A stretch of 64,000 nt of DNA from Morella rubra (Eukaryota > Streptophyta > Magnoliopsida > Fagales > Myricaceae). The stretch covers positions 12,030,010-12,094,009 of the forward strand of contig CM025850.1 in assembly GCA_003952965.2 (NCBI GenBank), written 5' to 3'. The notes below the pieces were generated by a model. That model worked only from the letters and a program-made list of their open reading frames with translations. It had not been told where the DNA came from and ran no database searches. Position numbers and translations under genes: made by a program. This document shows positions 1-13,806 of the stretch, piece after piece; the stretch's first letter is position 1; each line of letters starts with the position of its first letter.

Positions 1-3000
1 AAGTTCGTTGACAAGCTGTCCCCGCTTTCGAACAGAATGTGATTGACCCACTATCTGAATTTTGCACATGTTCAAGGCAGAGGACAATGACACGGCCCTT
101 GGTACTGTCACAGAAAATGTCAGTTAAAAAATGTAGTATGGAACTTATATGACATCAAAACATCATTTCCACATATTGGCAAAAACCACCAGGACAACGA
201 CATCGATTTTTGACTCCTGCATATCAATCATCTACAGATCAAACCTTCAAATGTTAAACAATTACTTGTTCTTGCAAAGGAGAAAACTTCATCACTTCAA
301 TAGTAAAAGAAACAGAAACTCAATCAGGTTAAATATTTTATGAACAGGCAGAACAACAAAGACACAAGCTTATCAAAAAAAAAAAAGAACAACAAAGACA
401 CGAGGCAGATGAACACCTCTCAGCTTCACCACTGGGCAATATGGCTGGACCAGAAGACAGACTAGTCCCAACCACCAGAACCTGTTCACTTCCGACCCTC
501 ACTAATTCCATGGATTTTGCTGTTTCTCCAAGTTCAAGTTTGAAAGATGACAAGACAGACCCACTAAGGGGATCCACACAACATATGTCGGATGAACACG
601 CATCATTGTTCAAATCAGTTCTCATTACAAGCAATAGCCTGCTTTCACTATGATAGAGGACCTTCCGTGGAGTGCCTCCAAGATGAAATTTCTGCACATT
701 AAGCCTCTTACTGTGTACCATCTCCACCTAGAGTGACATCAAGATCATAAATGTAAGCATATGCCATGTAGATAGGACCAATGTATCCACTTTGGGATAG
801 GACTGTTCATTAACACTTAATTCAGATTATTGATAAGGGTGCGGGAGGAGAGAAGAGAGTTAAAATAAAAGAACAAACGTATAAGTAGCACAATACCCAT
901 CAGATCAGCAGTAAAGTAAATTTTCTTCATCTGCTAAAACCACAACTGTGACTTTCCTGTTCTAACAAAATCAACAGCAGTGTTATCTGATTATCAACTT
1001 TTGGAATGGTTGAGGTTTCAGCATATAAGACAATGCACATCACCAAAGTTGAACAGTTTTTTTTTTTTTTTTTTTCCCGAAAATTTTACACCAGAGAGAA
1101 CCATTTCACCAAGGCTTGAGAGACCAATATCCTCGGTCAACAACAAAATAGATCCTTTTGGAATGCATAAATAAAACCAAATTACCAATATTCCCAAGGA
1201 TGTAGCAAGTCTCAAAATTCAACCATCATCAATTTCATAGTGACACTTTAAACACTCATTCTATGACAGACATTAATCATATATCCAGAGTCAAAAACAA
1301 AAAACCTAGATAAGTGCACTTCACTGACAAGTTTAACACTGAAAATAGTGAACAAGTTGAGTCCATTATTACAAAATTCTCATGATAGAGTCCAAAGTTA
1401 GTAATGTTTGCTTGATAGGCGGTAAAACTCAAAACATAGTTTTCGACAAGCTGAAAAAGAATAGCCTTGAAAAATGGAAGTCAAAGTGCCAAAACATATG
1501 ACATCCATAGGAAAAAGTTCTCACCAAATGTAGACTATTCTCCGCAACGAATAACATTCCTTTTGGGCATTCAACAGAACATACAGGGGTCACATGCGTT
1601 GAAGTCTGAAATGAGATAGATGTATAAGAGAGGCTGTGCCTAGCAGTATGCAACAGCCAAGGTCTGTCACTGAGAGCAATTAAATCTGCATCAAGTGAAT
1701 CGCTCAGGGGAACCAGGAATACGGGAGTGATGCCAATGCGACGAATGGCAATTAACTGAAGATTGACAGGAAAGTCCTCTGTCTTCTCAAATAGATTAGC
1801 CTCACACAGCTGTGGGCTAAAAGAAGTTGGCATTCTTGTACCTGAAAACAAAGTATCTGTATTTGCTAAAGCAGAACTAAAAGTGTGATATCCAGGTAAT
1901 TCTGATGAAGACATTTTGGAGGCATCAGGCCACTCAAACCGAAGCAGCATTCCATTCCTCAAACCAGATAGTACATAAAGCCTATCAACTAATACAAGCC
2001 TAACATCTTGAGGAATGCAGCCACTTATAGCAGTTCCCATGGTATTTGACAATGAAATCATCCCTGAAGCAAGAACTCTTAGGCCTTTATCTGGTATAAA
2101 GGACAAAATTTCCACTGAAGGCTTATGTGTCCCAATAGCAAAGGTTCTACCAATGTCAGCTCCAACTGGAAAGGCATCCACATGGCTAACCCGATTGATG
2201 GAAGACGTGGGTTGTTTTTCGTCAAAATGTCTTTGAAGTAAGGAAATGCAGGATAATTCATTTTGCAATTTCAGATGTTGCATTTCGTATATTTCATAAT
2301 GACAAGCTGAAAGCAATCTGATCCCAAGTATACATAAAAAGCATGGATTAGAGGTTGAAACAACTATCATGTTATGTCCAACTGCCCCTAAACTAATGCT
2401 TAAATTTTCTGGGAACCATGACGTGCAAACTGGAGAGGACAGAGGAGTGCCCTCAGAATGAGCAACCTTGGTAGGCAAACAAAGCCTCACAGCATTTTGG
2501 TCAATCTGAACAAGCAAACCATCACTTACAAGGCCACATGCCAAGGTACAGACATCAGGCTTGAAACCAACTGAATCAGTCACATCGGTAAAACTTAAGC
2601 CAACCGATAGTACCCGGGTCTCTTCAACAAATGATAGTACTAGAAAAGAATGATACGAATCAGTTACTTTCATTCGAACTGTCCAAGTACCAGTTATGCC
2701 TTGATAAATAGGAGCAGTCCGCAACAGTTTTTCTACGCTTATACCGCTACGAATAATCCTTAAAGAACCTTCTGGTGCCACTCCACAGCAGGCGAACATT
2801 TGATCATGTTTCTCATCATGATAATCCACGACTGACATATCTAATATTGGTGCAATGTTTTGAATAGGACTTGTATAATGCAATCCTCCACTTTCCAATG
2901 CAAGGACCATCCCATCCCCCATCTCAACCAGTGCAGCCAGATATCCACCATGAACCCACAAAAGCGCCTTACATGGTAGACCCTTATAGAGACACTCAGA

Positions 3001-6000
3001 TAGATTAACTTTAAGTCCATCAGAATCAAAGCAAATTTCAATCATGAAAAATTCTCCAGAATCTACGCAAAAAATTAACCTCGGATTTTGATGTTTTTCT
3101 GGTTCCCAACTCCAAGAGCATATATGTTTATAGGTTGAATTCACATTGCCAGTATCACCATCTATACACATAGGATCATAATCCCTGAGCTCCAGCAGGG
3201 CACAGGCAGCAACGTTACATAAACCTTCATCATCAACATCCTGTACTCTAATTGAATCTTCAACAAAATTATGCTCATCCACTGCATTAGGTAAAAAATT
3301 TAAGCTTGTTCGATAGACACAGCACGGCTTGTTAGCATCTCTAAGATCCATCAAGAGAGCATCACCAACCCTGAACAGAAAGGCAAATCCATGGCAGTGT
3401 GGAACTTCAACAATATTATGCGCTAGGGGTCCAGCTTCAAGATACCGAGAGAGAACATATAAAGCACATTCTCTAACATTCCATCTCAACAACAGCAGTT
3501 CATTCAATACTTCTCCTGGCCTGCAGTCCAAATTTTGATTTGTAGTTGAATCTACCTTAGCAAAACACCAACAGAATAGAAATAAAGGATAACTTTCATC
3601 CTACAGCTACATAAGCAATGATAAATAGACTATGCCCCCCCTTTACAAATAATTGGCATACCTATTAAGAAGGATGGCCAGAACAGGATGATGCTCTTTA
3701 CTTGGTTGACTAGCATCTTGTGAAATAAAGCACATGCCCCATATAGTACCACGTATACCATTTTTCCGGATGTTTCTGGCAATACTTGCATCCCCTTCAT
3801 GTTCAGAAGGGTAAATTATTCTCTGTATATATAAGACGATAGAATTTCAGTAACTCCTTGTGATATTCTAGGGTCACCAGAAGGCGTAATAAAATTAAAT
3901 AAAATGCTCCCCCCCAACCCAAAATATGGTTGACATTTCCTTGTTGGAAGTCCCAAAACTAGTCCCTCATTCAAAAGCTCAAAGAATGTCTCTTACCACT
4001 TCCACAGGTACACTTCATTGAGGATTTTATACCCTTTTGGCTTTTCAATGAAAAAGTAATGCAATCATTGGAAAATTCATAACCATAATTTGGTGGGAAA
4101 GCACTTAATAGTAGGTCCAGAAAATATCTCTTTTGAAAGTGGAAAACAGAGTAGTTCCACATACTGTTTTCTCTTTTATAGATACAGAAAACAACTCACG
4201 TTATAGTATGCTTTATAATACAAGAGCAAGTATATTTCTAACCTTGTCACTGTCATCAGACATTGAAACAGAAAACACCTCATCAATGATATCACTGCCA
4301 TCAGACACTGAAACAGAAAGCAGGGCCAAGCGATCTACATATGCACTAGCAGCAATAAAACAGCCACTGGAAGAGAAAAGCATGAAAGTTAGAATTTGGG
4401 CAAAGCCTTGTGTATTCAGATGCTTTTCTTTTCCTTCAGAACTTCCAAGGGATGAAAAAAGAGAAGACATACACGTATTAACAAGGAAGTTTGAGCCCGT
4501 TCCATAAAATAACATGCATCTCTTTCTTTTCTATTTTTTTCACTTTTTTGATAAGCATAAAGCAAAAACATTACACTTTAGGCTGCTAAACATATAGCCT
4601 GATCAGCATTGACACTAACTCATCGAATCTTCCTCACATACTTTCGTCACAACACTTAATAGGAAATCTACTGGTGCCTTTACGTATCTGACACAGGCAG
4701 TTATCCATGAATTACTTATCATCCCAAAGCATGCATGCCAAGGCGTGTGCCTAGCTTCATAGAGATTTCCACAAAATAAAAATGCCAACACCACAGAGCT
4801 ACTATCCATTGCAGTTGCGGATTGTTACCGCACTACTCTACAGCAAGGGCTCCAACAATTCCAAGTTCCTTGTTAGGACTCTAATCTAGTCCAACAGATG
4901 GGGAAAGAAGAAATAAAATGAGAATTCAGATTTTCAGAAGAAAAAAAATGACCTCAGATCACATAGGTTTGAATAACATGGCGATTCAATTCCAACTTTC
5001 CTAACCACAAAAGTGGCTTACCTTGAATCAACAGCCAGCATTCTTCCAAGCTGCCACCTTGAGTTTCCAGGGTCGGAAAGTTGAACATGTGCCAGTGGAA
5101 AAAACCTATGTCAACAACCAAAATAAAGTAGCATCGCTTAGTGACAAGTTACCTAGCCTGAAAAATCAAACATTGAAGCTACAAAGCCCTTCCTGTCTCC
5201 CACTAGAATAGAATGAACTCAGCAGAAAATGTAAAAACCTGTGCATTTCATAGCAAAATGTCAGAAATGAGAGCTTCCCCGAATCAGAAATTACAACCAA
5301 AATGTCTTTACCCAGCATCTACAAAAGAAAAGGGCAAAAATTGGTATTCCGACCCTGAATTAATATTATTAACCACGTAAATCTATAATCAAAAAATATA
5401 TTTACTTCTATCTTGATAAAAGGGGAATGAATAAATCTCCTAAATCAGATGTATTGTGATCCAAAGGAATAAACAAACAGACCTGTGGGTTTCGTACATG
5501 GAACTTCTCATTCCAAGGTAGGATGGCAATATCCTTAATTGTGCCAAATACAGGCTGCTCGCATACGGATTGTACAATTCCATCTTCCCCAATTATTACC
5601 AACTCGATTGATGTCTCCTGAACAATCGCCATCAACAAAACAGACATGGATTAAGATAGCAACCATTAATAAAGGGGTTCACCACCAGCTTCCTTCTCAT
5701 AAGAAAGAGGAAAAAAAAAATACAGCTTTGAAGATGTAAGATTCTTGAAGTGGGGATTCCATTGATATGCCTCGCATGATAGCAGATGGTAGATACCTGC
5801 TAATTTTATCAAAATGGGATAGTGTAGAAAAGTATGTTTCCTCACGACAATACTAACAAGTAACACATTTGTAGTGTGCTTAAGAATCAATTAAAATGCA
5901 AAAACAACTTAGCAATAGCCAATTGCTAATTACAAACAATTCGTTTAACAAACATCAGTGCAATAACAATATGTAGTTTCCAAAAGAAAACGAAAAAGGA

Positions 6001-6190
6001 AAACTTCAATAAAACGAACCTTGCCGAAAACGACGTCGAGGGAGGCTGGGGAGCGAATGTGACCGTAGAGGACCTGGAGGACGACGCTTCCTCTGAGGAC
6101 ACACTTAGCAAGGTAGTGAGTGCTGCTGCTAGACGCGGACGAAGACGATCGGGACTTGGCGGAGGAACACTCATCCTCTGAAACCGCCAT
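1..6190 (-). CDS. CPSF A-subunit/DDB1-family protein (AT3G11960-like), copy A, truncated by window edge
   Basis: This is a DDB1/CPSF160/SF3b130-family protein, predicted to fold as stacked beta-propellers and serve as a nuclear protein- or RNA-binding scaffold; the exact role of this subfamily is not established. The start ATG is at 6190-6188, opening with MAVSEDECSSAKS and a serine-rich stretch. Exons on the minus strand are 6020-6190, 5483-5617, 5239-5318, 5022-5105, 4243-4366, 3662-3822, 1525-3520 (a 1996-nt exon), 417-727 and 1-104, the last cut by the window. All junctions obey GT-AG and keep frame. Exon 8 begins VEMVHSKRLN and contains SDICCVDPLSGSVL, which I recognise from the Arabidopsis protein. 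The copy looks intact as far as it is visible. The MED7 copy lies 1.4 kb upstream on the same strand. This is probably the same gene as the copies at 34.2, 37.7 and 42.0 kb. Confidence 0.9.
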
Positions 6191-7593
6191 TGAGGATTAG
6201 TTTGAACTTAAAACTTGGCAGGGCTAGGGTTTTCCGTTTGTTTCTCGGGAAAAGATTGAAGTTCTTATCTTTTTAGAACTGCGTCAGCTTCCCAGGGGGT
6301 GCCATACCAAGATCGCTGGTACAGAGAAAGCAAGAGAGAACGAGAGAGAGACATAAGTAGCAGGATTACTCGAAAGGGTCCAAGCGAAAAAGCGAAAAAG
6401 CGAAAAAGCAAGAGGAAACGGTAAAATTAATTATGTAATTTGGTACCTTAGACGACAGCCCGCAGTTCTCGAGACTTCAACACGTTTGATCTGTCAGACG
6501 GAAATCCTTGCTGACGTTGACCCTTTTCTCGTTTGATCAAGGTTTTTTCTTTTTTTTTTTTCTAAATAGATAGAGTGCTAATCGATGTGTTCTAATTATT
6601 TATTCTTTTTTCGGTTTTTCCATTTCTCAGCAGTGGTTTGGTCTGTATTCAATAACAGATATAATTCAAACGAGGAGCACGCCGGGCGTTTTTTTATCGA
6701 AATTTTGAGAAATATTTCAGAATTTTAAAAAAAATTTTAAATGTTAAAATTTATTAAGATTTGTAAAAAATATGAAGTGTATGTGTAAAAGTGTGAAGTT
6801 TATTAAAATTTGTAAAATGTATTTGAATGTGGTAGAAATTTTGAACTCAAAAAATTAGGCAAATAAACGCTCCTTAATAAGTTAATTTCTAGTGAACCGA
6901 TACAAATAATGTGTTTAGGGGAATAAAAAAAAAAAAAAAGAACCGAAACAAGAAATGGACCTACCACGCCATTAACGTCCAACCTTAGCATAGCTATTTA
7001 TTTGTTTTTTTTTTTTTGGTTTTTTGTGTCATTTTTTTTTAAGTAGCCGTTGATTCACTACCAACCATATGTGTTTTGCTTACTAAAATTTTTGTATATA
7101 TAAATTAATGAAAAAATAAAGAAATAATTTAAATAAATTTTTTAAAAGTATTGTAATAAAAAGAGAAAATAGATAATTTGACTGGGAGAAAGAAATTATT
7201 TTATAATTATTTATTAAATAAATAAAGTTCAAGTAAATAGCTAAATATCCGTCTATCTTTTCTCCCTGAGTAAGCTGCAAAGGGATTATGGAAATCGTTT
7301 CATCTTCTGTTTCTCAATTAAGAATGAAAATACTTGAGCTTCTCGGCGTCCAACAATCCCATGCAATGACAGATTTTAGTTTCTCGTTGAACTCTTCCTA
7401 TAATCGTCGCCATTGGGCTTCTTTGGGTGGGATCCTGGAGTAGTCAAGTTCTCTAGTGGCATAAGTCAAAAGTAATCTAATGTGACAAGAACATTAATGA
7501 ATTAGATTCCCTGGAGTCTCTGACAACAGAATATTCGCTGAGCGAACTACAACACAGGCAGTTCTGGTTCAAAGAAAGCACCTTAGTCCTACA
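6191..7593. other. Intergenic: CPSF-A upstream region and MED7 3' flank, left arm
   Basis: No gene is seen. The 230 bp next to the CPSF-A start are purine-rich on the plus strand and presumably hold the 5' UTR and promoter. Bases 6384-6407 are three perfect copies of the 8-mer gcgaaaaa. From about 6.5 to 7.25 kb the DNA is very AT-rich with long A and T runs. It differs from its mirror at 33.1-33.75 kb by several small indels, for example near 6.83 kb and 7.02-7.08 kb. This is the most diverged part of the arms. Confidence 0.7.
6384..6407. repeat. 8-bp tandem repeat (3 units) upstream of CPSF-A
   Basis: Three perfect units of gcgaaaaa lie about 195-220 bp upstream of the copy A start codon. 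They are mirrored at 34020-34043 upstream of copy B. The full copy D at 42033 shares only about 131 bp of upstream sequence and so lacks this repeat. Confidence 0.9.
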
Positions 7594-9990
7594 CTATTGT
7601 CCATCTAGGGTTGCAAGCGATTCCTTGAGAAGTTTCTGTGCTTCTTCTTTTCTCCTGGACAACCAAATGAAAAGAGGGCAGAACAAAATTAATAAGAATC
7701 TGCTATCACAGTGACCACACAACCATTGATCACTTCATACTTCTATAAAACATGTCCAGAAGAAACAAAAAAGACAGACAGCTCCGTTTGATTGACAGTT
7801 AAAGCAGGAAAGAGAGTATATCAATACTAATGATGAGCTTCAATCAATCCGCTATAGTGCTATACAAGACAACATCCCATCTAGAGTAATCATTCTAACA
7901 CTTTTGCCAGAACAAGATCAACGTCCTCTTCAAAGTTTATAGTTCCAGCTACTTGAGAAGATAACATCGTCTTGCAGGTGGACGTTTCCCCCTCATGGAA
8001 AAGGATGCGTGATTCACACCTTGACATTGTGCTTTATATCATAAGCTGCCTTCTAACTTCAACAAAGAAACTACTAGCAGTTACAGGCAGAGGACAAAGA
8101 GAAGCTCATTTGAACCATCAATTTTCTTATGCTTCCACGTGCAAGGTTACTGATATTTCACAGCAGAAGTGGAAACTTTTTATTTTCAAGAAGAGAAAAA
8201 CATCAGGCTCGTATGTTTGTCTAACAAAATCTCACATCCGCCTCCTTTGACAGGCTCATATGCTTCTGAAGCAGCCCATGTGATGGAAACATAACAATTT
8301 CATCATCCTCCTTAGAGCTGGGCATGTTTTCCTCACGGTAATTTAGGGATGTTCATGTTAAAATACAGGTCCGACAGAGAGTTGATAGGGGGGCTCAAAA
8401 TCACACACAAATGGAACGCAACACCACAACGAAAAAGCAATGAATATGATATGTAAAATAAAGTCACCCCTTCAATGATCTTACAAGAGATAAACATCAC
8501 AGCAAAATTTTCACTTAGGACACTCAAATGACAGATAAAACATATCTCCAATGTGTGGGAATCAAAGCAGAATATTTCAAACTTCTGGTCATCATACCTC
8601 TTTATATCCTCCACAGCTTGTTTACGGCGTTGTATTTGAAGTTCTAAAATGTGAATTAATGTAGCTCGAGCCTACATGAAAAAAGACATGAAACGATAAA
8701 CTGGAGTCCCAAAAACAAACCAAAATATTTGATTCTCGAATATTAGAAAATTTTAATATACCTGATGGGGACGCAACGAATTGAGAAGGTGGTGTAAGTT
8801 CTTGAATATAAGGGATACGTCCTCCACTCTCCTTGCATATTGTGATGGTCTCTCAACAAGAACATCCGCCAGCTCCAAAATGTGCAGCTGCAATTCTCTG
8901 TTAAGCGTCCTCAATTCCTTCTTAAAATCTACAAAAACATAATCATCTTACGCAGACAGCAGCTTGAAGAATCCGGTAGCCAAAAAAACACTCGCAATAC
9001 AGAATTATTCAATATAGTTGAATAGTTTTTCTTTGAACAATTTTTCAAAGGCCCCACAGATGGATGATGTGCTTAAGATATTAACCATTAAGGGTAACCA
9101 TAAGATAGGAAAAAGCGTCTGCCTACAAATACTTCATTTACAGTTTTTTCTACATGCTTCTAGGGAGAAACTATACCATATTCAGGAAACAAGGGACAGA
9201 AGAGGAAAGGATATATTATACTTGTAAGCTGACCAGCCTCATAAACAGCTTCTATTCTTGGAGGAAGACAACATTTATAGAGTAACGGATATCACTGATT
9301 ATCATTCAAAAAAAGAAAAAGAAGAAAAATACTACTTATTTGACTCCAATCATACTTCTTCAAAATTACCACTTGCAAAAGATACATAAGTAAAACGGTG
9401 CAATTTCATACCAATATTTGGTCCTTTTGGATATAGCTGGCGTACTCCCTGCTCTTCCAAGCTTGGAACCACATCATCAGTCTATATAACAAGTACAGTT
9501 CATAAATTAATAGCTACAAAATCAATTATGAAACTATAAAATAACAAGGGAGACCCAACCATTCAGTCATACAAACTCCAGAATATAATGTTAATGTATC
9601 TTATCCTAAGTAAGATCCATTCATGCATCAAAGACCTACAAACTCAAGAGAAGCATTTTCAGCAAATCTCCTTATCTTTCATTTCTTGCTTCAATATCAG
9701 ACAGGGGACAAAATTCTTCAACATATTCAATACAAATTAGTTTCTACCTAGAACTTTAGGATACATTGTGATACAAAGGCAGAACTGAGAAGCCAAAACT
9801 GTGAAAAATTCACGAAAATTTTGCAAGAGAAAATAAAAAGATGGGGAATTCTTACCGTGTAGCTGCCACCGAAGCAAATGTAGGTCCCTTCGATAGGAGG
9901 GGGAGGCTCGGGAGCTGATTTTGGATTCTGTAAGTAATCTTTGTAGAGTCTGTAGTACGGCGGTGGTGGTGGGTAAGTAGCTGTGGCCAT
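7594..9990 (-). CDS. MED7: Mediator complex subunit 7, left-arm copy
   Basis: MED7 is a middle-module subunit of the Mediator complex, which links transcription factors to RNA polymerase II in the nucleus. The start ATG at 9990 opens MATATYPPPPPYYRLYKDY, the proline-rich MED7 N-terminus. Five exons lie at 9856-9990, 9412-9481, 8762-8928, 8598-8671 and 7594-7654. They total 507 nt, or 168 residues, the usual plant MED7 length. Residues GVRQLYPKGPNIDFKKEL and the following helical stretch are the conserved MED7 core, and the C-terminus is the basic coiled-coil segment ending LATLDGQ. All junctions are GT-AG. It is identical in structure to the copy at 30443. The TRAF zinc-finger gene diverges from it upstream. 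Confidence 0.95.
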
Positions 9991-11491
9991 TGAAACGTCT
10001 TCCTAATCGAAACCTAAAACAGATATAGAAAATGGTTATGAAATTCTCACATATGAAAATCTTGAACAGTCACGAAAATAAAAAGCCCTAACGGCGCCGT
10101 TTGTTTCCCGAGAAAAAATGAACGCCAGAAACAATTTTGACTCAGCAAAATTCTATTCTTATTGGTTGAATTTCTCTCTAAAGTGAAAAGGTAGCTCCTT
10201 CAAGTAAAAGTACGCCTAAATTCATAATTCCATTACTAATCATACCCTAATCCGTCATCTCCTCGCTGAGAGACACGGCCCAGGGAGGAGTGGGGAAAAG
10301 ATCAAATCTTATATCGCAGAAAGCTTTAAAATAAATCGACCTCGTTTGGTTGCCGAGAAAGCAGAGGAAAAAAAAACAATCTAATTTGTTCATTTTTTAG
10401 GACCTAATAAAACAAAATCTCAACAAAGTGGAGCTGAAGCTGAACTAGTTGGCTTTCTAGAGTTGAGCATTTCAACAAACGAGCACAGCACACTTCTCTA
10501 TCCAACTTGACATTTTCTTTTCAGCTATTCTCCTCCTATTTCCTGGCAACCAACCCCGTCGCAACGTAGGAAATTTAATAAAATCTAAAAAAAAAAAAAA
10601 GTTCAGAGAGAGAGAACACACCTCAAGACGATGAGAAGTTGAGAACGAAAAGGCCCGCGCGCCGTGCAGACCTGGACGAGGTAAAATTGAACTAATACTG
10701 ACGCGTCTACTAGAATCTTCACCCTCCACATCAGCATTTGGATCCACACGGTGTGTGGTACACTTGCCTAAACGCTGCGTTCCATCTGGGACCGAACTTG
10801 AGGAAAGACTTGTATAAAGAGCTCGCGAACTTCGACTCCGACGTGCCCCCTCCAACTTTCAATTGAATCCCTTCAGAAGAGCCACAATTCAAAGGAACAT
10901 TCAATGAAAGGACATCAATTCAAATCCTGGACACTGCAGGGGAAATTTACTGTTACTGGGAACTTCAGTCAACGAACAAAAGCCGTTGAAAGAGTTGGTT
11001 AAACGCCGAGCGCCTCGCCGTTACAAAATTAGCGACAGCTGCAAAGCTTGTACGTTGAAGAGGCTAAAGGTACGATAATACGAATAGCAGGCATTCATTT
11101 TCTTGTTTTGAATAATACTGCATATTTTTGCATCCCTTGGCCTTTAGGAGGCTTTTGGAACACGTAATTCTGCTTTGGTAATTCTTTGATGAATACGTAC
11201 AGAAGATAGCAAAACCAGATACCCATAAGAAGGTGATAGAGAATCTCCAACATGGATCCAGATGTGGTATTTAGCAAAATTAGACAGTGCATAAGAGTTA
11301 ACTGTTAATCCATCGACTTGAATTGAGCATGTTTTATATTTGTATGCATTTGGTAAAATTCCGAATGGAATGTTCTCTAGTTGTTGATGGAGGTCTAGAG
11401 TTTTGGTTTCTTTAAGTGATCCTCCTAGTTGCCTAAAAACGCATGCTAACTTCTCCTATCTGGCCATCCTTTTATTATAGGTGTCGTTGGC
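9991..11491. promoter_or_regulatory. Divergent intergenic region between MED7 and the TRAF zinc-finger gene, left arm
   Basis: MED7 (-) and the TRAF-type gene (+) face away from each other, so this 1.5 kb should hold both promoters and leaders. On the minus strand an acceptor lies just upstream of the MED7 ATG (tctgttttag, then gtttcgatt). A candidate donor lies at about 10622 (cttgag, then gtgtgt), so MED7 probably has a spliced 5' leader. A minus-strand open frame of 127 codons at 10472-10855 overlaps that putative leader exon. It opens directly after a stop and does not join MED7 in frame, so I treat it as UTR. On the plus strand an acceptor ends at 11480, 11 bp before the TRAF ATG, suggesting a leader intron there too; gaggctaaag followed by gtacga near 11070 is a possible donor. 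Confidence 0.55.
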
Positions 11492-13806
11492 ATGGATCCT
11501 CCTGCATGTGATGCGGATCTTGTACCACGGAGGATTGAATCTGCGAAAGAAGATTGTCCCTCATTCGAATGTGATCTTTCTGATACAGAAATAGTTCACA
11601 AGATAGCTCAAGTGTTCGTCCCAGGATTAGCGACAGCTTGTGTTGACAACACGACGGGTGATATGTTCAGGAGCCCTGCTTCTGTAGCCGTTGATATCAG
11701 AAAAGAAATGGTGGACTATCTCATGCAGAGAAGTGAAACTTTCTTGGCTGAATCTGTTATCTCCGAACATGGTCGAGAGGCAGAAGCATCTGACCATCCC
11801 TATGATATCATTGGTGATTTTGTGGATGACTTTGCAAGTTCAAAGAGGAATTTGTTTAGTAGGGTTTCGGGGTGGCTACTGAGTGAAAAGAGGGAAGACA
11901 ATATAGATGATTTTGTTCAAGAGATGGAAATGAATGGGTTTTGGCTGTTAGATAGGAGGGAAGCAATCGCGCAGACTTTGCTCAAGAATGTTGATTTCAA
12001 GAATGCATTTCACTGCGACATGAAATTCAACTCTGCAGAAGAGCTTGCTGGGCATGGTCACAACTGCAGCTTCAAATCTATGACCTGCGCCAATGAGGGC
12101 TGCAATTCTAGATTTTGTGCCAGTCACTTGAAGAAGCATGATTCCATTTGTCCTTTCAAAATAATTCCTTGTGAGCAGAAATGCTCAGACGGCATCATGA
12201 GACGCGAGATGGACAGGCATTGCATAACAGTCTGTCCAATGAAGCTTGTGAACTGCCCTTTCTATGCAGTGGGTTGTGAGTCCGCTATACCTTACTGCGT
12301 GATTGAACAACATTGTTCAGACAATCTCCATTCACACTTGGTATGTATTCTTCAAAGTATTCACAAAGAAGCATCTGAGGATCATCTGAGACAACGGGTG
12401 GAGCAACTAGAAAAGGTAAGCCTCAGGGCATAGTTGGATACGATAATGTGCTATGGTTTTCTAACCTGAAATTACTTGCTGATTGTATGTGATCAAGACA
12501 AGTTATCTGTCGGTCTGGTGTGCTAAGAACCATCTATTTCAAATGTCATCTGTTCTTAAAATTAGAGAGAAATTTTTCTTTATGATGGCTTCCCCTGGCA
12601 ATGCCAAGACCCACAAAAGCTTTTCATTGAACAGCTCTTTTCTTGGGTAATTGGTAAGTATATTACAAACAAAATCATCTATTCAGAGTTGGTCGATTAC
12701 AGATGATGCATAAAATGAGAGAGGAGAACCCTCATGAACTCAAATCAGTTCCACAAACACAGAGGCAGAGCCCCCATACAGTAAACAGAGGAAACACAAT
12801 ACAAGCTTAGACCCTGGTGGCGAACTAATGTCCCACGATCTAAGCATAGTGTTTTTCTCAGCTGGAGAAAACTTGCAATTCTTCAGACTGATTTTTTTAT
12901 TTAAAAACCTGCACAGTCGCCATCAAAACAGAAACTTGCTTTTCTGCGAAGCCTTTATCTGCTTGGTGTTGTGTAATTTTTGCCATGAAATTGAGTTTGT
13001 ACTTTTTGAGCTGAAGTCAGTGAAACTTGGGGAACTGTGAGACAGTGGAAAGTAACACACTTGAAAGTCCTCGGATGGTTAAGGATATCTAGATTTGTGC
13101 CAAATCTGGATGAACCCCCAGGGCATGTGCTTAGTCACCAGTTCATCTGTTCTTCACATCCTTACTTTTCTGATTGCAAATGGCACTAGAGATTGATTGC
13201 TCTACGGGAGTTGGCATTTCTATAGGATAGATTGAACCAGAATGATGATTTTGCTCAGAAGCCTGTAAATTGCAAGAATTTTTTGACATTATGATTGTAG
13301 GATATTTTTAAAATATCAAATCTATAGCAATAAGATTGATTTTCCCCCTTTATACACAAATCTTCTTTCTTGTACATGTTTTGTCATTTTTTGGCTTCAG
13401 TAGGAAACAATAAGATTGTTGTGTAAATAGTGGGCCGAAGTTTGAAAAGAACATGTTATGTTTGTGCTTGGTATTTTATGGGCTTAAGTTTGAAAATGAT
13501 GGTGGCCGAACACATTTTGAAACCTATTATTACGTACTGTCTTCAGCTTCCCTACACTCTTTAGCTGCTGTAATCTTTACACATCACAAAGTGCCAACTG
13601 CTCCCTCACATATATATCCGATCAAAAACTTTCGTGCCGTGTGCCAGGTAGCATCATCCAGTCAGCTAGCAGAAGCTCGTGACGCAAGGTCTTTAATCTA
13701 CAAAGTCAAGCATCTAGAAGCAAAGTTGGGACCATTGGAAGTTCATAGTAAGGATAAGGACAGTGAGGAGAATGTGGAGATCTCCAACAGAGAAAACTGC
13801 CTTTGA
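11492..13806 (+). CDS. TRAF-type zinc finger-related protein, left-arm copy
   Basis: The predicted protein has 360 residues from two exons, 11492-12415 and 13648-13806. The second exon joins in frame after QRVEQLEK. Residues from about 170 to 265 carry closely spaced Cys/His pairs (FHCDMKFN, HGHNCSFK, CANEGCNSRFCASHLKKHD, CPFKIIPCEQKC, RHCITVCPMKLVNCPF, VGCE, QHC). This is the cysteine/histidine spacing of TRAF-type zinc fingers. The acidic N-terminal half has no motif I recognise, and the C-terminal 60 residues are charged and probably coiled coil. The best match I recall is Arabidopsis AT1G09920; no function is established. The first ATG is used and follows a leader-intron acceptor. Part of the coding 3' end is repeated downstream (13762-13979). 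Its mirror copy is at 26627-28941. Confidence 0.85.

Noticed and set aside
10472..10855. 127-codon minus-strand open frame (mirror at 29578-29961) as a separate gene
   Set aside because: It lacks an ATG start, opens right after a stop, runs over a likely splice donor into T-rich intron, and resembles no family. It is better explained as the MED7 leader exon.
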